From contig NZ_BPIG01000001.1 in the NCBI RefSeq assembly GCF_026003995.1, positions 62,001 through 126,000 of the forward strand: DNA of 64,000 nt, in the 5' to 3' direction. Positions 31,737-41,994 of this stretch are shown in pieces. This stretch comes from Tepidiforma sp. (GTDB lineage Bacteria; Chloroflexota; Dehalococcoidia; Tepidiformales; Tepidiformaceae). A program made the position numbers and the translations under genes. Under the pieces are notes generated by a model. That model did not search any database, was not told the origin of the DNA, and saw only the letters and a program-made list of their open reading frames with translations. Positions within the stretch are counted from its first letter, which is position 1; every line of letters begins with the position of its first letter.

Positions 31737-34700
31737 CTAGATCTCCCCAATCCGCAGTGCGCGGTGCACCGCCAGCCGCGTATACACCGCCGCCAGCGCG
31801 GCGATGGTCGCCGCGAACACCGCGGCCAGCAGCAGATACACCGTCAGCACCGCCGGCCAGCTCACCTGCGAAACCAGCGGCGGGATCGGCTCGCTGCCCG
31901 ATTCGGTCACGCCAAGATACCCGATCATCAGCCGTCCCAGCGGAAAGCCGAGGAACGTTCCCACTGCGACACCGGCCACGATGACGAACGCCTGCTCGAA
32001 GCTCACCAGCCCGAGCACCTGCCGGCTCGAATACCCCATCGTCCGCAGGATGGCGAACTCCAGCGCCCGCGACTGCGCCGCCATCGTCGCGTACACCGCG
32101 AACCCCAGCCCGGTGAGGATGAGCACCGCCCCGAACGAGAGGAACAGGATGCCCTCCCAGCTCGCCGCCACGAGCGGGTCGGCCTCCTGCCCCGCCCGGA
32201 TCGCCCGGCGGTCGAAGATGCCCTCCGCCTGCACGCCCCGCGCGAGCAGCGCCTCCCGGCTCATCGCCGCCGGGTCAGCCGCGCTCATCCACGCCTCGTT
32301 CGCCGTCACCGCATCGGCGAGCCCCGGCACGGCGGCCCCGAGCACCTGCAGCGCCCGCAAGTCCGCGACCAGCAGGTAGGTGCTCCCGCGCGGGTCGTGC
32401 CCCGGGAAGTAGGCGAAGCTCCCCGCCACCCGCGCACGCACGTACTGCCGGTTCACGTACATGGTCAGCTCGTCGCCGCGCTCCAGCCCCGCCGTCGCGA
32501 GGAACCGCTCCTCCGCCAGCACGGGGAGCGCCTCGGCCGGCCGGGCCGTCCGGAAGCCGAACAGCGGCCCCTGCCCGGCCGCCCGGGTGAAGGCGATGCG
32601 CGCCGCGTTCCCCCCGTCCCGCCCGGCGCCCGGCGCGAACGACACCGCCCCCGGGTCGGCGAGCGCCTGCCCCGTGATCAGCTCGTACCGGTCGAAGCCG
32701 TCGAACGGCTCGATCACCGTCCATTCGCCGGCACCGCCGTCCCACTGCCCGCTGCTGCTCACCGCCACATTGTCGACCAGCACGATCGCTCGCTCGGCCA
32801 CCTGCGGGGCCGACCCCGCGGTGCGCACGTAGACGGCGTCGAGCTCCTTCGGCGTCGCCGGGCTGTACCGCGCGCCCTGCCCGAACCGCGCCTGCGACGG
32901 CTGCGCCAGGTCGGCCGCGAAAAACCGCCACTCGTTCGAGACCTCCTGCTCGACCGGGAAGAGGGTGTAGTCCCAGGCGAGCCCGTTCGGGTCCCGCAGC
33001 CGCAGCCCGAGCCGCGCCTGGTTCGGGCCGTACGGGAAGCGCGCCCAGAGGCCGATCCAGCGCGCCCCCGCCGGCACCTCCGCGCCGCGCGCTCCGCCGG
33101 AGAGGTCGGCCTCGAGCCGTCCGAGCAGCTCGCCGAGATCCGCGCCGGCGAAATCGTCCCGCCAGAACGCCACCCGCTCGAACTCGCCGGGCACGACGCC
33201 GAGCACCTCGATGCTGACGCCCTGGAACGCCGAGATGTTGTACGAGCCGGTCTGCCGGCTCGCCGGCGACACCACCTCCGCGCCCGTAGCCGCCCGGATG
33301 CGCTCCGTGAAAACGTCGTCCGGCACCGCCGCCGGGTTCCGCACGTCGGTGAGCCGCGACGGCGCACCCGCCTCGTACGCCGCCCGGTCGTCGTAGCCCC
33401 GCTCGAGCGTCGCCCGGTAGCCCGCCGCGAACATCCCGACGGCCGTCGCGAGCAGCAGGAGCAGGATGAGCCGGTTGTACTGGAGCGGCGCGCGCGTCAT
33501 CCGCGTCAGCCCCAGCGCGACCGTCGCGCTCTCCCACCGCCGGCCGGCCCGGGCGATGAGCCCCAGCACGAGCGGGAACAGCCGCAGGAACACCAGCGCC
33601 ACCATCACCATGAAGAGCGTCGGCGAGAGCAGCAGCAGCGGGTCGGCCGAGAGTCCGCCGAACAGCCGCTCCGTCACCAGCGAGCCCCGCTCCCGCAGCT
33701 GATAGAACAGGAACGCCCCCACGCCGACGAGGCCGAGGTCGAGGTAGTACCGCAGGAAGAGCGGCTGCGCCTGCGGCCGCGCGAGGCTGTGCTTGTAGTC
33801 GATGGTGCTCGACCGCGAGGCGCGCCAGGCCGGCACCAGCATCGCCGCGAAGGCGAGCAGGGCGCCCCCGCCCGCCGCGAGGAACGCCATCCGCGAAATC
33901 GGCACGTCCAGCGCGGCGTCGCCGCTCAGCGGCGCGAACGGCGGCGTGTAGCCCAGCAGGCTGATCGCCCCGGCCGCCACGAACGGCCCCGCCAGCGCCC
34001 CCGCCCCGCAGATCAGCAGGCCTTCGATGGCGTACACCGCCACCACCTGCGCCGGGCTCCCCCCGCGCGACCGCAGCAGCGCGATCTCGCCGTGCTGCCG
34101 CTCCACCAGCATCGACGAGACCATCGCGAGGTAGTACAGCGCGATCCCGACGATCTGGAGCATCAGCGCGAACAGCGGCAGCCGCGTGAAGAACAGCTTC
34201 GTCTGGTAGCTCGCGATCACCTCCGCGAGGCGCGTCTCGACCACCACGTTCGGCACCGATTCCCGCAGCGCCACCGTGAGCGCCCGCGTGTTCGCCTCCA
34301 CCTGCCGCGCGTTCCGCGCATCGATCGCGCCGATGTCGACGAACGCGTACGTCTCCAGCGTGCTGTCCATGTCCGGCAGGTAGGCCGCCACGGTCCCCCG
34401 CACTGCCGCTTCGTCGACCCAGAGCGGGTAGGTCGGCCACGAAGTCTCGAGCGCGAACCGGTCCCGCCGGCCGAACCAGTACGGCTCGTCGAGGTCCCGC
34501 GGCGCGATGATGCCGGTGACGACGACCCGCACCGGCGCCGCGTCCTCCCGCCAGAACGGGTGGAGGTCGAACGCATCGCCGACCCGGATGCCGATTCGGT
34601 CCGCTGCTTCCTTCCCGATGGCCGCCTCGACGACGGGCGCCGCGCCGTCCCCCGCCGGCTGCGGCAACGCCGGCCACCGCCCTTCGACGAGCTCGATGTG

Positions 34701-35111
34701 GTCCGCCAGCCGGTCTGCGAACTGGAAATGCCCCCGCGGCCGGTCCGCGTCGGCGGGCACCGGCGCGCCCGGCGCAGCGACATAAAACGTCGCCGTCCGC
34801 CCGAACCGCACCGTCTCGCCGATGACGCCGCCGAGGTAGCGTTCGAGCGCGCCGTCGACCGTTTCCCGCCGCTGCCGGTAGTCGTCCAGCGCCGGCCGGC
34901 CGGAGATGACGACCCGCACGTTCCGCTCCGCCGGCTCGGCATTCCGCAGGGCGAACCGCAGGCCGAGGTCGCGCACCGCGTCCGAATAGAGCACCACCGA
35001 GGCCATCAGCGCCGCCGCCATGGCGACGCCGACCGCCACCGTCGCGAGCAGCCGCCGGTTGGCGAGGCTCCGCCGGACCACCATCGAGAGGACCACGAGC
35101 GCCGTTCGCAT
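31737..35111 (-). CDS. Giant FtsX/MacB-type ABC permease
   Basis: The 1124-residue permease has an N-terminal helix (about 18-40), a large extracytoplasmic MacB-like domain, then a first FtsX bundle (around 305-460), a second large external region and a second FtsX bundle at the C-terminus (LEFAILRTMGYSSRQVLGLV). Motifs EIALLRSRGGSPAQVV and LEFAILRTMG are the coupling segments that meet the ATPase. It probably performs mechanotransmission or exports lipoproteins, peptides or lipids rather than importing. The start MRTALVVLSMVV at 35111 was chosen over the track's longer frame, which runs into the divergent gene. It is followed directly by two ATPase genes. Confidence 0.88.
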   Translation of the reverse strand: MRTALVVLSMVVRRSLANRRLLATVAVGVAMAAALMASVVLYSDAVRDLGLRFALRNAEPAERNVRVVISGRPALDDYRQRRETVDGALERYLGGVIGETVRFGRTATFYVAAPGAPVPADADRPRGHFQFADRLADHIELVEGRWPALPQPAGDGAAPVVEAAIGKEAADRIGIRVGDAFDLHPFWREDAAPVRVVVTGIIAPRDLDEPYWFGRRDRFALETSWPTYPLWVDEAAVRGTVAAYLPDMDSTLETYAFVDIGAIDARNARQVEANTRALTVALRESVPNVVVETRLAEVIASYQTKLFFTRLPLFALMLQIVGIALYYLAMVSSMLVERQHGEIALLRSRGGSPAQVVAVYAIEGLLICGAGALAGPFVAAGAISLLGYTPPFAPLSGDAALDVPISRMAFLAAGGGALLAFAAMLVPAWRASRSSTIDYKHSLARPQAQPLFLRYYLDLGLVGVGAFLFYQLRERGSLVTERLFGGLSADPLLLLSPTLFMVMVALVFLRLFPLVLGLIARAGRRWESATVALGLTRMTRAPLQYNRLILLLLLATAVGMFAAGYRATLERGYDDRAAYEAGAPSRLTDVRNPAAVPDDVFTERIRAATGAEVVSPASRQTGSYNISAFQGVSIEVLGVVPGEFERVAFWRDDFAGADLGELLGRLEADLSGGARGAEVPAGARWIGLWARFPYGPNQARLGLRLRDPNGLAWDYTLFPVEQEVSNEWRFFAADLAQPSQARFGQGARYSPATPKELDAVYVRTAGSAPQVAERAIVLVDNVAVSSSGQWDGGAGEWTVIEPFDGFDRYELITGQALADPGAVSFAPGAGRDGGNAARIAFTRAAGQGPLFGFRTARPAEALPVLAEERFLATAGLERGDELTMYVNRQYVRARVAGSFAYFPGHDPRGSTYLLVADLRALQVLGAAVPGLADAVTANEAWMSAADPAAMSREALLARGVQAEGIFDRRAIRAGQEADPLVAASWEGILFLSFGAVLILTGLGFAVYATMAAQSRALEFAILRTMGYSSRQVLGLVSFEQAFVIVAGVAVGTFLGFPLGRLMIGYLGVTESGSEPIPPLVSQVSWPAVLTVYLLLAAVFAATIAALAAVYTRLAVHRALRIGEI

Positions 35112-35184
35112 TTCCCGCGCGAAACCTACCCGAGTCGCGGCCGCCCGGCAAAGCGGCCCCCGCGCCGGCCCGGCCGCCCTCGTG

Positions 35185-35190
35185 TACAGT
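35185..35190 (+). promoter_or_regulatory. -10 element of the divergent permease gene
   Basis: TACAGT lies 8 nt before the ATG at 35199, with no Shine-Dalgarno between, so the transcript is probably leaderless. Confidence 0.5.
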
Positions 35191-35198
35191 TGCGCCCG

Positions 35199-38100
35199 AT
35201 GCGGAGCGCACTCGCCACGTGGCGCCTCTTCGCACGCCGCAGCGAACGGAACTGGCGGCTGCTCGCCGTCCTCGGCCTCGGCATGCTCATCGCCGCCGCC
35301 CTGCTCGCCGCCGCCCCGATCTACGCCCGCACCATGGCCGACCTCGGCCTCACCTTCACCGTCCGCGACCGCCTCGGCGAAGCCCCGGGCAACCGCGTCA
35401 GCTTCACGTCCGTCCCTCTCGGCACGCCGGAAGGCCAGTCGCTCCGCGATGCCGTCGAGCGCCGCATCGCCGAGCGCATCGGCTGGTTCGCGCAGGGTGA
35501 ATCGCGCGTGCTCGTCGGGCCCCGCTTCTTCCTCGCTCCGCCCGGCGAACCGGCGCCCCTGCTCGCGCCGATCGGCCAGCTCCAGTCGGTCACCGGCTAC
35601 GAATCGGCGGTCACCGTCCTCGAAGGCGAGCTCCCCCGGCCCGCCGCGCCCGGCCAGCCGATCGAGGTCGCCGTCTCGCGCGATGCCGCCCGGGCCGCCC
35701 GCCTCGCCGTCGGCCAGCAGCTCGCCCTCGTCGAAGACTTCGATACCTGCGCCCGCGAAATCCCGCGCGAGGACCGCCCGCCCCCGCCGCCCTGCACGCC
35801 GGCTGCCGGCGTGACCTTTAGCCTCTCCGCCGTCGTCACCGCCATCGTCGAACCGCTGCGCGCCGACGACCCGTTCTGGGTGCTCCCTGCCGACCGGTTC
35901 TTCGCACCCTACCGGCTCCTGCCCGAAAACGGCCCGGTCGTCCCCATGTTCGCCCCGGAGGAGACGCTCCTCGGCGCCTTCGCCAGCCAGTTCCCCGCCT
36001 ACGGCGCGGGCACCGCATGGCACACCTTCGCCCGCCCCGAAGCGCTCTCCCGCGAGACCTTCGAGCGCGCCCGCGCCGACCTCTCCGCGCTCTACTACGA
36101 CCTAGAGCCGCTCGGCGGCGCCAGCTTCAGCCCGCTCGGCAACGTCCTCCGCGATTACGGCCGCGCGCAGCAGTACCAGCAGGCGCCGCTCACCATCCTC
36201 CTGCTCGAAATCGCGGCCGTCGCCGTCTTCTACGTCATCCTCGTCTCCATCGTCCTCACCGAGCGCCTCTCCGACGAGGTCGCGCTCCTCCGCAGCCGGG
36301 GCGCGACCGTCGCGCAGGTGGGCGTCATCACCCTTGCGGAGGGCCTCATCCTCGGCGCGCCGATCATCCTCGTCGCCCCGCTCGTTGCGGCCGCCGGGAC
36401 GGCCCTCCTCGGCCTCACGCCGACCTTCGAGCCGGTGAACGGCGGCGCGCTCCTGCCCGTCTCGCTCCCCCCGGAGGCCTTCCTCTACGCGGCCGCCGGC
36501 GTCGCCGTCTCCATCGCCGCGCTGCTCGTCCCCGCGCTGCTCGCCGCCCGCTCCTCGGCCGTTGCCCGCCGCCGCGAGCAGGCGCGGCCCGGGAAGCCGC
36601 TCTTCCAGCGCTACTACCTCGATCTCGTCCTCGCCGGCTTCGCAGCCCTCCTCCTTTGGGAGCTGCGGGAACGCGGGACGGTTTTCCGCCCCTCGCCCAC
36701 CGGCGGCGTCACCTCCGACCCGCTGCTGCTGCTCTCGCCGGCCATCCTCGCCGCCGCGGCGGCTGCACTCCTCCTCCGCGTTTACCCCATCGCGACCCGC
36801 CTCCTCGCGCGGCTCTTCGCCCGGGAAGCGCCGCCGCCGGTCCAGCTCGGCCTCTGGCAGGTCTCCCGCAGCCCCGGCCACTCTGCCCGGCTCGCGCTCC
36901 TCCTCGCCCTCGCGCTCGCGGTTGGCACCTTCGCCGCCAGCTACGCGACCACCGCTTCGGCGACCTTCGAGGAGCGCGCCCGCTTCCAGGCTGGCGCCGG
37001 CATCCGGGCCGTCACGACCGGCACCGCCGACCTCGGCCTCGATGGGGCAGCCGCCGACGCAGCCCTCCGCGAACGGACCGGCGTGCCCCTCGCCTCCGCC
37101 GTCCTCCGCCTGCCGGCCGCCCCGGCCGCCGCCGGCGCCACCGGCCGCACCTTCCAGGCCCTCGGGCTGAACCCGGACGACGCGCCGTTCCTCCTCTGGT
37201 GGCGCGACGACTTCGCGGAGCGCCCTCTGCGCGACCTCATGGCCGACCTCGGCGCGCCAGGGCCGCTCCGCGGCATCGAACTCCCCCGCGGCACGACCTC
37301 GCTCAATATCGACGTCCGCGCGTCATCGACCCCGAACCAGATGACGCTCTGGGCCCGCGTCCGCGACGCGACCGGCTACCACCAGCTCATCGAGTTCGGC
37401 ACCATCGAACCCGGCGAATGGCGGACGATGACGGCCCCCATCTCGCGCGTCTTCGAAGGTCAGCTCCCCGAGCCGCTCACCCTCGCCGCGCTCGTCATCA
37501 CCGAGCCTGCGAACCGCTTCAACACGCTCGAACTCACGATCCTCGTGGACAACCTGGCCGCGTCGACCTCAGCCGGCGTCACGACGGTTCTCGACGACTT
37601 CGAACGCCCGGACCCCGGCTGGACGCCGCTCCCGTCGCGGCTCAACCTCCCGGACGGATTCGACCTCACCCGCGACGGAGCCGTCTCCGGCCAGGCGGGC
37701 CGCATCCGCCGCGCCCCGGGCCAGAGCACCGAACTCTGGGGCCTCGTGCGCGAGCAATCCGCCGTGCCCCTCCCCGTCGTCGCGACCCGCTCCTTCCTCG
37801 CCGCCACCGGCCTCTCCGTGGGCGCCGCCGGCACGATCAGCGTCGCCGCCGTGCCTGTTCCCATCCGGGTCGTCGGCGAAGCCGCCGCCTTCCCCACGCT
37901 GCCCGCCGCCTCCGGCCCCGGGGTCGTCTTCAACCGCGACCAGCTCCTCTCGTGGCTCGGCCTCGCCGGCTCGTCGAATCAGCCCGTCCTGAACGAAGCG
38001 TGGCTCGAACCGCCGCCCGGGGCCGACATCCCGGCCATCGAGCAGGTGCTCCGCAACGACCCGTTCAACTTCGGCCTGGTCACCGACCGCTCCCGCGAAC

Positions 38101-38555
38101 TCGCCCGCCTCGAGCGGAACCCGCTCATCTCCGCGGGCGGCGCCGGCATCCTTTACCTCGCCTTCGGCGCTGTCCTGCTGCTCGTCACTGCGGCGCTCCT
38201 CGTCTCGCTCTGGCTCGTCGTCCAGCGCCGCCGGACCGAGTTCGCCGTGCTTCGCTCGCTCGGTCTCTCTCGCGGCGGCGTCGCCCGCGTCCTCGCCGTC
38301 GAATACGCCTTCGTCGCCGTCGTCGGCGTCGCGGCCGGGACGTGGCTGGGCCGCGGCATCGCCGGGCGCATGCTCTCCTTCCTCGATGTCGACGAAGCCG
38401 GCCGGCTCGCCGAACCCTCCTACCTGCTGCGGACCGACTGGCTGCTGGTCGGTGCCAGCCTCGGGGCGGTCGCGCTCGTCTTCGCCGGCTCGCTGCTCTT
38501 CGCCGCCCGCCTCATCGCCCGCACCTCCGACGCGCAGGCGCTCCGGACCGAATAG
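35199..38555 (+). CDS. Giant FtsX/MacB-type ABC permease (paralogue, divergent)
   Basis: The 1118-residue permease has the same plan as its divergent neighbour: an N-terminal helix (about 22-42), an external domain, an FtsX bundle with EVALLRSRGATVAQVGV, a second external domain, and a C-terminal bundle with TEFAVLRSLGLSRGGVARVL. The YYLDL segment before the middle helices is shared by both (LFQRYYLDLVLAG versus LFLRYYLDLGLVG). No ATPase gene follows on its strand, so it presumably uses the two ATPases of the divergent operon. The track's 2530-residue ORF in this frame starts far upstream in antisense sequence; the ATG at 35199 is preceded by TACAGT. Confidence 0.88.
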   Translation: MRSALATWRLFARRSERNWRLLAVLGLGMLIAAALLAAAPIYARTMADLGLTFTVRDRLGEAPGNRVSFTSVPLGTPEGQSLRDAVERRIAERIGWFAQGESRVLVGPRFFLAPPGEPAPLLAPIGQLQSVTGYESAVTVLEGELPRPAAPGQPIEVAVSRDAARAARLAVGQQLALVEDFDTCAREIPREDRPPPPPCTPAAGVTFSLSAVVTAIVEPLRADDPFWVLPADRFFAPYRLLPENGPVVPMFAPEETLLGAFASQFPAYGAGTAWHTFARPEALSRETFERARADLSALYYDLEPLGGASFSPLGNVLRDYGRAQQYQQAPLTILLLEIAAVAVFYVILVSIVLTERLSDEVALLRSRGATVAQVGVITLAEGLILGAPIILVAPLVAAAGTALLGLTPTFEPVNGGALLPVSLPPEAFLYAAAGVAVSIAALLVPALLAARSSAVARRREQARPGKPLFQRYYLDLVLAGFAALLLWELRERGTVFRPSPTGGVTSDPLLLLSPAILAAAAAALLLRVYPIATRLLARLFAREAPPPVQLGLWQVSRSPGHSARLALLLALALAVGTFAASYATTASATFEERARFQAGAGIRAVTTGTADLGLDGAAADAALRERTGVPLASAVLRLPAAPAAAGATGRTFQALGLNPDDAPFLLWWRDDFAERPLRDLMADLGAPGPLRGIELPRGTTSLNIDVRASSTPNQMTLWARVRDATGYHQLIEFGTIEPGEWRTMTAPISRVFEGQLPEPLTLAALVITEPANRFNTLELTILVDNLAASTSAGVTTVLDDFERPDPGWTPLPSRLNLPDGFDLTRDGAVSGQAGRIRRAPGQSTELWGLVREQSAVPLPVVATRSFLAATGLSVGAAGTISVAAVPVPIRVVGEAAAFPTLPAASGPGVVFNRDQLLSWLGLAGSSNQPVLNEAWLEPPPGADIPAIEQVLRNDPFNFGLVTDRSRELARLERNPLISAGGAGILYLAFGAVLLLVTAALLVSLWLVVQRRRTEFAVLRSLGLSRGGVARVLAVEYAFVAVVGVAAGTWLGRGIAGRMLSFLDVDEAGRLAEPSYLLRTDWLLVGASLGAVALVFAGSLLFAARLIARTSDAQALRTE

Positions 38556-38561
38556 CGGCCG

Positions 38562-39242
38562 TCACTCGCCGGGCAGCACCAGCAGCCCCGCCGCCGGGTC
38601 TGGCTGCCCCGCCGCATCCAGCAGGACACCGACGCGGTCGCCCGGCCCGATCGCCTCGCTCGTCCGCTCCCGCGCGGCGAAGAGCGGCGCACCCTCCGCG
38701 AACCAGACCGCCGCCTCTCCCGCTGCCGTCGCGAGCACCATCCGCCCCGCCTCGACTCGCTCGACGCGGCCGGTGACGAGCGGCAGCGCCGCCGCCTCGC
38801 CGAGCGCTTCGTGCCCCGCGAACGGCCCCGCGGTCGCGCCGCCGGTGCCGCCCTCGCCGACGACGATGGCGCGGATGGTCGCGTTCCGGACTTCGTTCGG
38901 CACGCCGATGACCGCCGCCTGCATCCCGGGCCGGATGTCCCCGGGCGCGGCGGGCTCGAGCACCCACACCCGCGTCCCCGGCGGCAGCGCCAGCTCGCTC
39001 GCGCCCGTGCCGCCCGAGACGGCGAGCCGGCCGGCCTCGGCGCGCTCGACCGTGAAGGCCGCGTAGCCGGCCCCGGCCGGCATCGCCATCGGCCCCGGCT
39101 CCGGCGGCGCGCCGCCCCCGCCCGTCTGCCGGGCCGCGATGATGACCGCGACGAGGCAGGCGACCACCCCGGCGGCCGCCGCAACCGGGAGGATGAGCTG
39201 CCGGGCCGTCCACGGGCGCTGCGCCAGCGCGGGCTGCTCCAT
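38562..39242 (-). CDS. Membrane-anchored DUF5666-like beta-domain protein
   Basis: The 226-residue protein has one N-terminal membrane helix (about 17-38), a Gly/Pro linker, and two similar beta-barrel-like segments (AGYAAFTVERAEAGRLAV..., and LPLVTGRVERVEAGRMVL...) resembling tandem DUF5666-type domains. It may be the extracytoplasmic accessory of the ABC system whose permease gene it converges on (6 bp gap), in the way HlyD-type adaptors accompany MacB, but it has no coiled-coil hairpin. TAGCAT 9 nt upstream of the ATG suggests a leaderless or near-leaderless transcript. Confidence 0.7.
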   Translation of the reverse strand: MEQPALAQRPWTARQLILPVAAAAGVVACLVAVIIAARQTGGGGAPPEPGPMAMPAGAGYAAFTVERAEAGRLAVSGGTGASELALPPGTRVWVLEPAAPGDIRPGMQAAVIGVPNEVRNATIRAIVVGEGGTGGATAGPFAGHEALGEAAALPLVTGRVERVEAGRMVLATAAGEAAVWFAEGAPLFAARERTSEAIGPGDRVGVLLDAAGQPDPAAGLLVLPGE

Positions 39243-39272
39243 CAGCCGGGGATGCTAGCCGACTGCGCGGCC

Positions 39273-39779
39273 CTACGCCTCGTCGATCGTGACGCGCGTG
39301 ATCGCCACCGGCTCGAGCGGCCGGTCCTGCGCCCCCGTCGGCGCCGTCGCGATGGCGTCCAGCACGTCCTCGCCGGAGGTCAGCTGCCCGAAAATCGTGT
39401 AGTTCGGCGGCAGCGGGTAGTCCGCGTGCATGATGAAGAACTGGCTGCCGTTCGTGTTCGGGCCGGCGTTCGCCATCGCCATCGTGCCCCTCAGGTACGG
39501 CCGGGTGACGGGCTCATCTTCGAACCGGTAGCCCGGCCCGCCCCGCCCCGTGCCCGTCGGGTCGCCGCCCTGGATGACGAACCCCCGGATGACCCGGTGG
39601 AAAATCACCCCGTCGTAGAAGCCCTCCCGCGCCAGGAAGACGAAGTTGTTCACCGTCTTCGGCGCCTCGGCCGGGAAGAACTCCACCGTCATCGTGCCGG
39701 CCGTCGTCTCGATCGTCGCCCGGTACTGCTTCGCCGGGTCGATCGCCATCGCCGGCGGGTTCGCATACTGTTTCGCCAT
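39273..39779 (-). CDS. Peptidyl-prolyl cis-trans isomerase, cyclophilin type
   Basis: The 168-residue cyclophilin has the conserved core [23 protein letters not shown], with the catalytic Arg in FHRV, then [11 protein letters not shown] and a C-terminal beta strand. It accelerates proline isomerisation during protein folding. There is no signal peptide, so it should act in the cytoplasm. GGAGG lies 8 nt before the ATG. It stands alone between the DUF5666-like gene (same strand, 30 bp) and the divergent chemoreceptor gene. Confidence 0.95.
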   Translation of the reverse strand: MAKQYANPPAMAIDPAKQYRATIETTAGTMTVEFFPAEAPKTVNNFVFLAREGFYDGVIFHRVIRGFVIQGGDPTGTGRGGPGYRFEDEPVTRPYLRGTMAMANAGPNTNGSQFFIMHADYPLPPNYTIFGQLTSGEDVLDAIATAPTGAQDRPLEPVAITRVTIDEA

Positions 39780-39961
39780 CGCCGCACCTCCTCGGGTTGA
39801 TCCCAGCCTACCCCCGGCCCGTCTTACCTGCTCGAAACGGCGCCGCTCCCCTACGGCAGAACCCTGAACTTAGCGGCCGCTCAGGCGATTCCCCGATACC
39901 GCTGCTGGCTGGCCGGCCGAACGATCCCCGTAGCAACCAGTCACAGGTTCGGAGCCGCCTC

Positions 39962-41848
39962 ATGCCCGGAGTTTCGTTCGCCGCGCGCGACCGCCTCGTC
40001 CTCGGCGTCATCGCCGCCCATGTCCCGGTCGTCATCGCCGTCGCCGTCATCGTCGGCGAGCTTTCGCTCGTCACCGCCGCCCTCGGCAGCCTCGTCATCG
40101 CCGGCGGCGCGTGGGCCGCCTATGCCCTCGCCGCGGGCCAGCGCGCCTTCCGCGTCGTCGCCGCCGCCGCCCTGATGGCGATGTCCGGCATGCTCATCGC
40201 CGCATCCGGCGGCGAAATCGCCGTCCACTTCCACGTCTTCGTCGTCCTCAGCTTCCTCGTCATCTACTACGACGCGCTCCCGATCCTCGTCGCCGCCGGC
40301 GTCATCGCGGTCCACCATCTCGCCGGCAACTACATCTTCCCGAACTACGTCTTCGATTCCGGCGCCTCTCTCCAGACGGTCATCGAGCACGCCGCCTTCG
40401 TCGTCCTCCAGACGGCCGTCACCGTCTACGTCGCGGAGCGCGTGCGCCGCTCCACCGCGGCCGTCAGCGCCGCCGCCGACCGCCTCGCCGCGCAGCAGCT
40501 GCCGGCGATGCAGGAGGCCTTCGAAGCAGCAGCCCGCGGCGACCTCACTCGCTCGCTCACGTTCGAGGTTTCGCCCGTCAGCGCCTCCGGCTCCGACGAG
40601 ATCGGCGCGATGGCCGGGGCCTTCAACCGCCTCCAGGAGCAGCTCTCTGCCATCGCCCGCTCGGCCAGCCAGATGAACGCCAGCCTCGCCGGCCTCGTGA
40701 AGGACGTGAGCGCCAACGCCCGCCGCGTCCTCGATACCGCCGCGAACGTCGAGAACTCGGCCGCCGACGTCGCCAGCGCCGCCAGCCAGATTGCGCAGGC
40801 CTCCGCCGACATCGGCGACCTCACCGCTCGCCTCGCCGACATCGCGGCTGCCGCCGAGGCAAACCTCGGCCGCGCCACCGGCGAAGCCGACCACGTCGCC
40901 GGTGCGACCCGCCAGACCGCCCTCACCGCCCGCGAAGCACGCGACGAGATCGCCGCCATCCATCAGCGGCTCGAAGAGGTCGCTGCCCTCGCCCGCGACG
41001 TCAACGACGCCACCCGGGGGAGCAGCGACGCCGCCCGCCAGGGCCAGGACGCCGTCCGCCTCGCCGTCACCTCCATGGAGGCGATCGCCGGCGCCGTCGA
41101 GCGCGCCGCCGCCACCGTCAACGAACTCGGCGCCTACGGCGAGCAGATCGGCAACATCGTCACGGTCATCGACGAAATCGCCGCACAAACCAACCTCCTC
41201 GCCCTCAACGCCGCTATCGAAGCCGCCCGCGCCGGCGAGCAGGGCCGCGGCTTCGCCGTCGTCGCCGAAAACGTCCGCCAGCTCGCCGAGCGCTCCAGCG
41301 CCAGCACCCGCGAAATCGCCGACCTCATCGCCCGCATCCAGGAACGCACCACGGAGGCCGTCTCCGCCATGCAGACCGGCGTCGCCGACGTCCAGCAGGG
41401 CCGCGAAGTGACCGCCCGCGTCGATGCTTCGCTCGGCGAAATCATCGCGAACATCGCCCGCACCGGCGACCGCGTCCACGCCATCGTCGAGCAGATCGGC
41501 GCGCTCGCCAGCTCTGCCAGCACCGTCGTCGAAGCCGCCGGCTCGCTCGTCGAATCCGCGACTGGCGCCGGGGCCGGTGCTGAGGATATCGCCGCCGCCT
41601 CGAAATCCGTGCTCGCCTCCGTCGAACAGGTCGCCCAGAGCTCCTCGGAGACCGCCGCGACCGTCCAGGAACTGAACGCTTCCACGACGACCCTCGGCGA
41701 CCGCGCAGCCTCGCTCGACCGCGAGTCGGCCGCCCTCCGCGAGCTCGCCGAAGCCCTCGCGAAGAGCGTCGGCGCCTTCCGCGTCGGCAGCGATGCCGCC
41801 GCCCGCCCGGCCCCCCTCCCGCAGGCGTTCGACCGCCGTGCGGCCTGA
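39962..41848 (+). CDS. Methyl-accepting chemotaxis protein with six-helix membrane sensor
   Basis: The 628-residue receptor has an N-terminal membrane module of six hydrophobic segments (residues about 10-165) containing [20 protein letters not shown] and [13 protein letters not shown]; the paired histidines could bind heme or metal. A HAMP-like stretch follows, then a long signalling domain with the hairpin tip [21 protein letters not shown] and flanking heptads. No CheW, CheA or other chemotaxis gene is adjacent, so it is an orphan receptor. The start at 39962 ([15 protein letters not shown]) is preferred over the track's 55-residue extension. A 182-bp leader precedes it; I saw no riboswitch in it. 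Confidence 0.88.
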   Translation: MPGVSFAARDRLVLGVIAAHVPVVIAVAVIVGELSLVTAALGSLVIAGGAWAAYALAAGQRAFRVVAAAALMAMSGMLIAASGGEIAVHFHVFVVLSFLVIYYDALPILVAAGVIAVHHLAGNYIFPNYVFDSGASLQTVIEHAAFVVLQTAVTVYVAERVRRSTAAVSAAADRLAAQQLPAMQEAFEAAARGDLTRSLTFEVSPVSASGSDEIGAMAGAFNRLQEQLSAIARSASQMNASLAGLVKDVSANARRVLDTAANVENSAADVASAASQIAQASADIGDLTARLADIAAAAEANLGRATGEADHVAGATRQTALTAREARDEIAAIHQRLEEVAALARDVNDATRGSSDAARQGQDAVRLAVTSMEAIAGAVERAAATVNELGAYGEQIGNIVTVIDEIAAQTNLLALNAAIEAARAGEQGRGFAVVAENVRQLAERSSASTREIADLIARIQERTTEAVSAMQTGVADVQQGREVTARVDASLGEIIANIARTGDRVHAIVEQIGALASSASTVVEAAGSLVESATGAGAGAEDIAAASKSVLASVEQVAQSSSETAATVQELNASTTTLGDRAASLDRESAALRELAEALAKSVGAFRVGSDAAARPAPLPQAFDRRAA

Positions 41849-41981
41849 GCCGGGGAGCCTCGCCCAGCGCGCCCTGCTGGCGGCCATCGTCCTCGCGATG
41901 ATGGCCGCCAGCCTCGCTGCGACCTTCGAATCCGCGGCAGCGCGGGCCGCCGCCGGCGTCTACCGCTTCTTCTGCGGCTGA
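41838..41981 (+). CDS. Small single-helix membrane protein (tentative)
   Basis: A 47-residue reading frame from a GTG inside the chemoreceptor 3' end: one hydrophobic helix ([23 protein letters not shown]) followed by a short tail GVYRFFCG. The frame continues 130 bp past the receptor stop with codon use like its neighbours, which is why I list it. No family is recognised, and it could be spurious. Confidence 0.35.
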   Translation: MRPEPGSLAQRALLAAIVLAMMAASLAATFESAAARAAAGVYRFFCG

Positions 41982-41994
41982 AGTTTGGCCGCGC

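Noticed and set aside
30963-38555. 2530-residue plus-strand ORF
   Set aside because: Only the part from 35199 is a real permease; the rest is antisense to the minus-strand permease and ATPase genes. High GC with few stops creates such long shadows.
39780-39961. c-di-GMP riboswitch in the chemoreceptor leader
   Set aside because: The 182-bp leader lacks the conserved GEMM core and tetraloop-receptor; only generic GC-rich repeats were seen.
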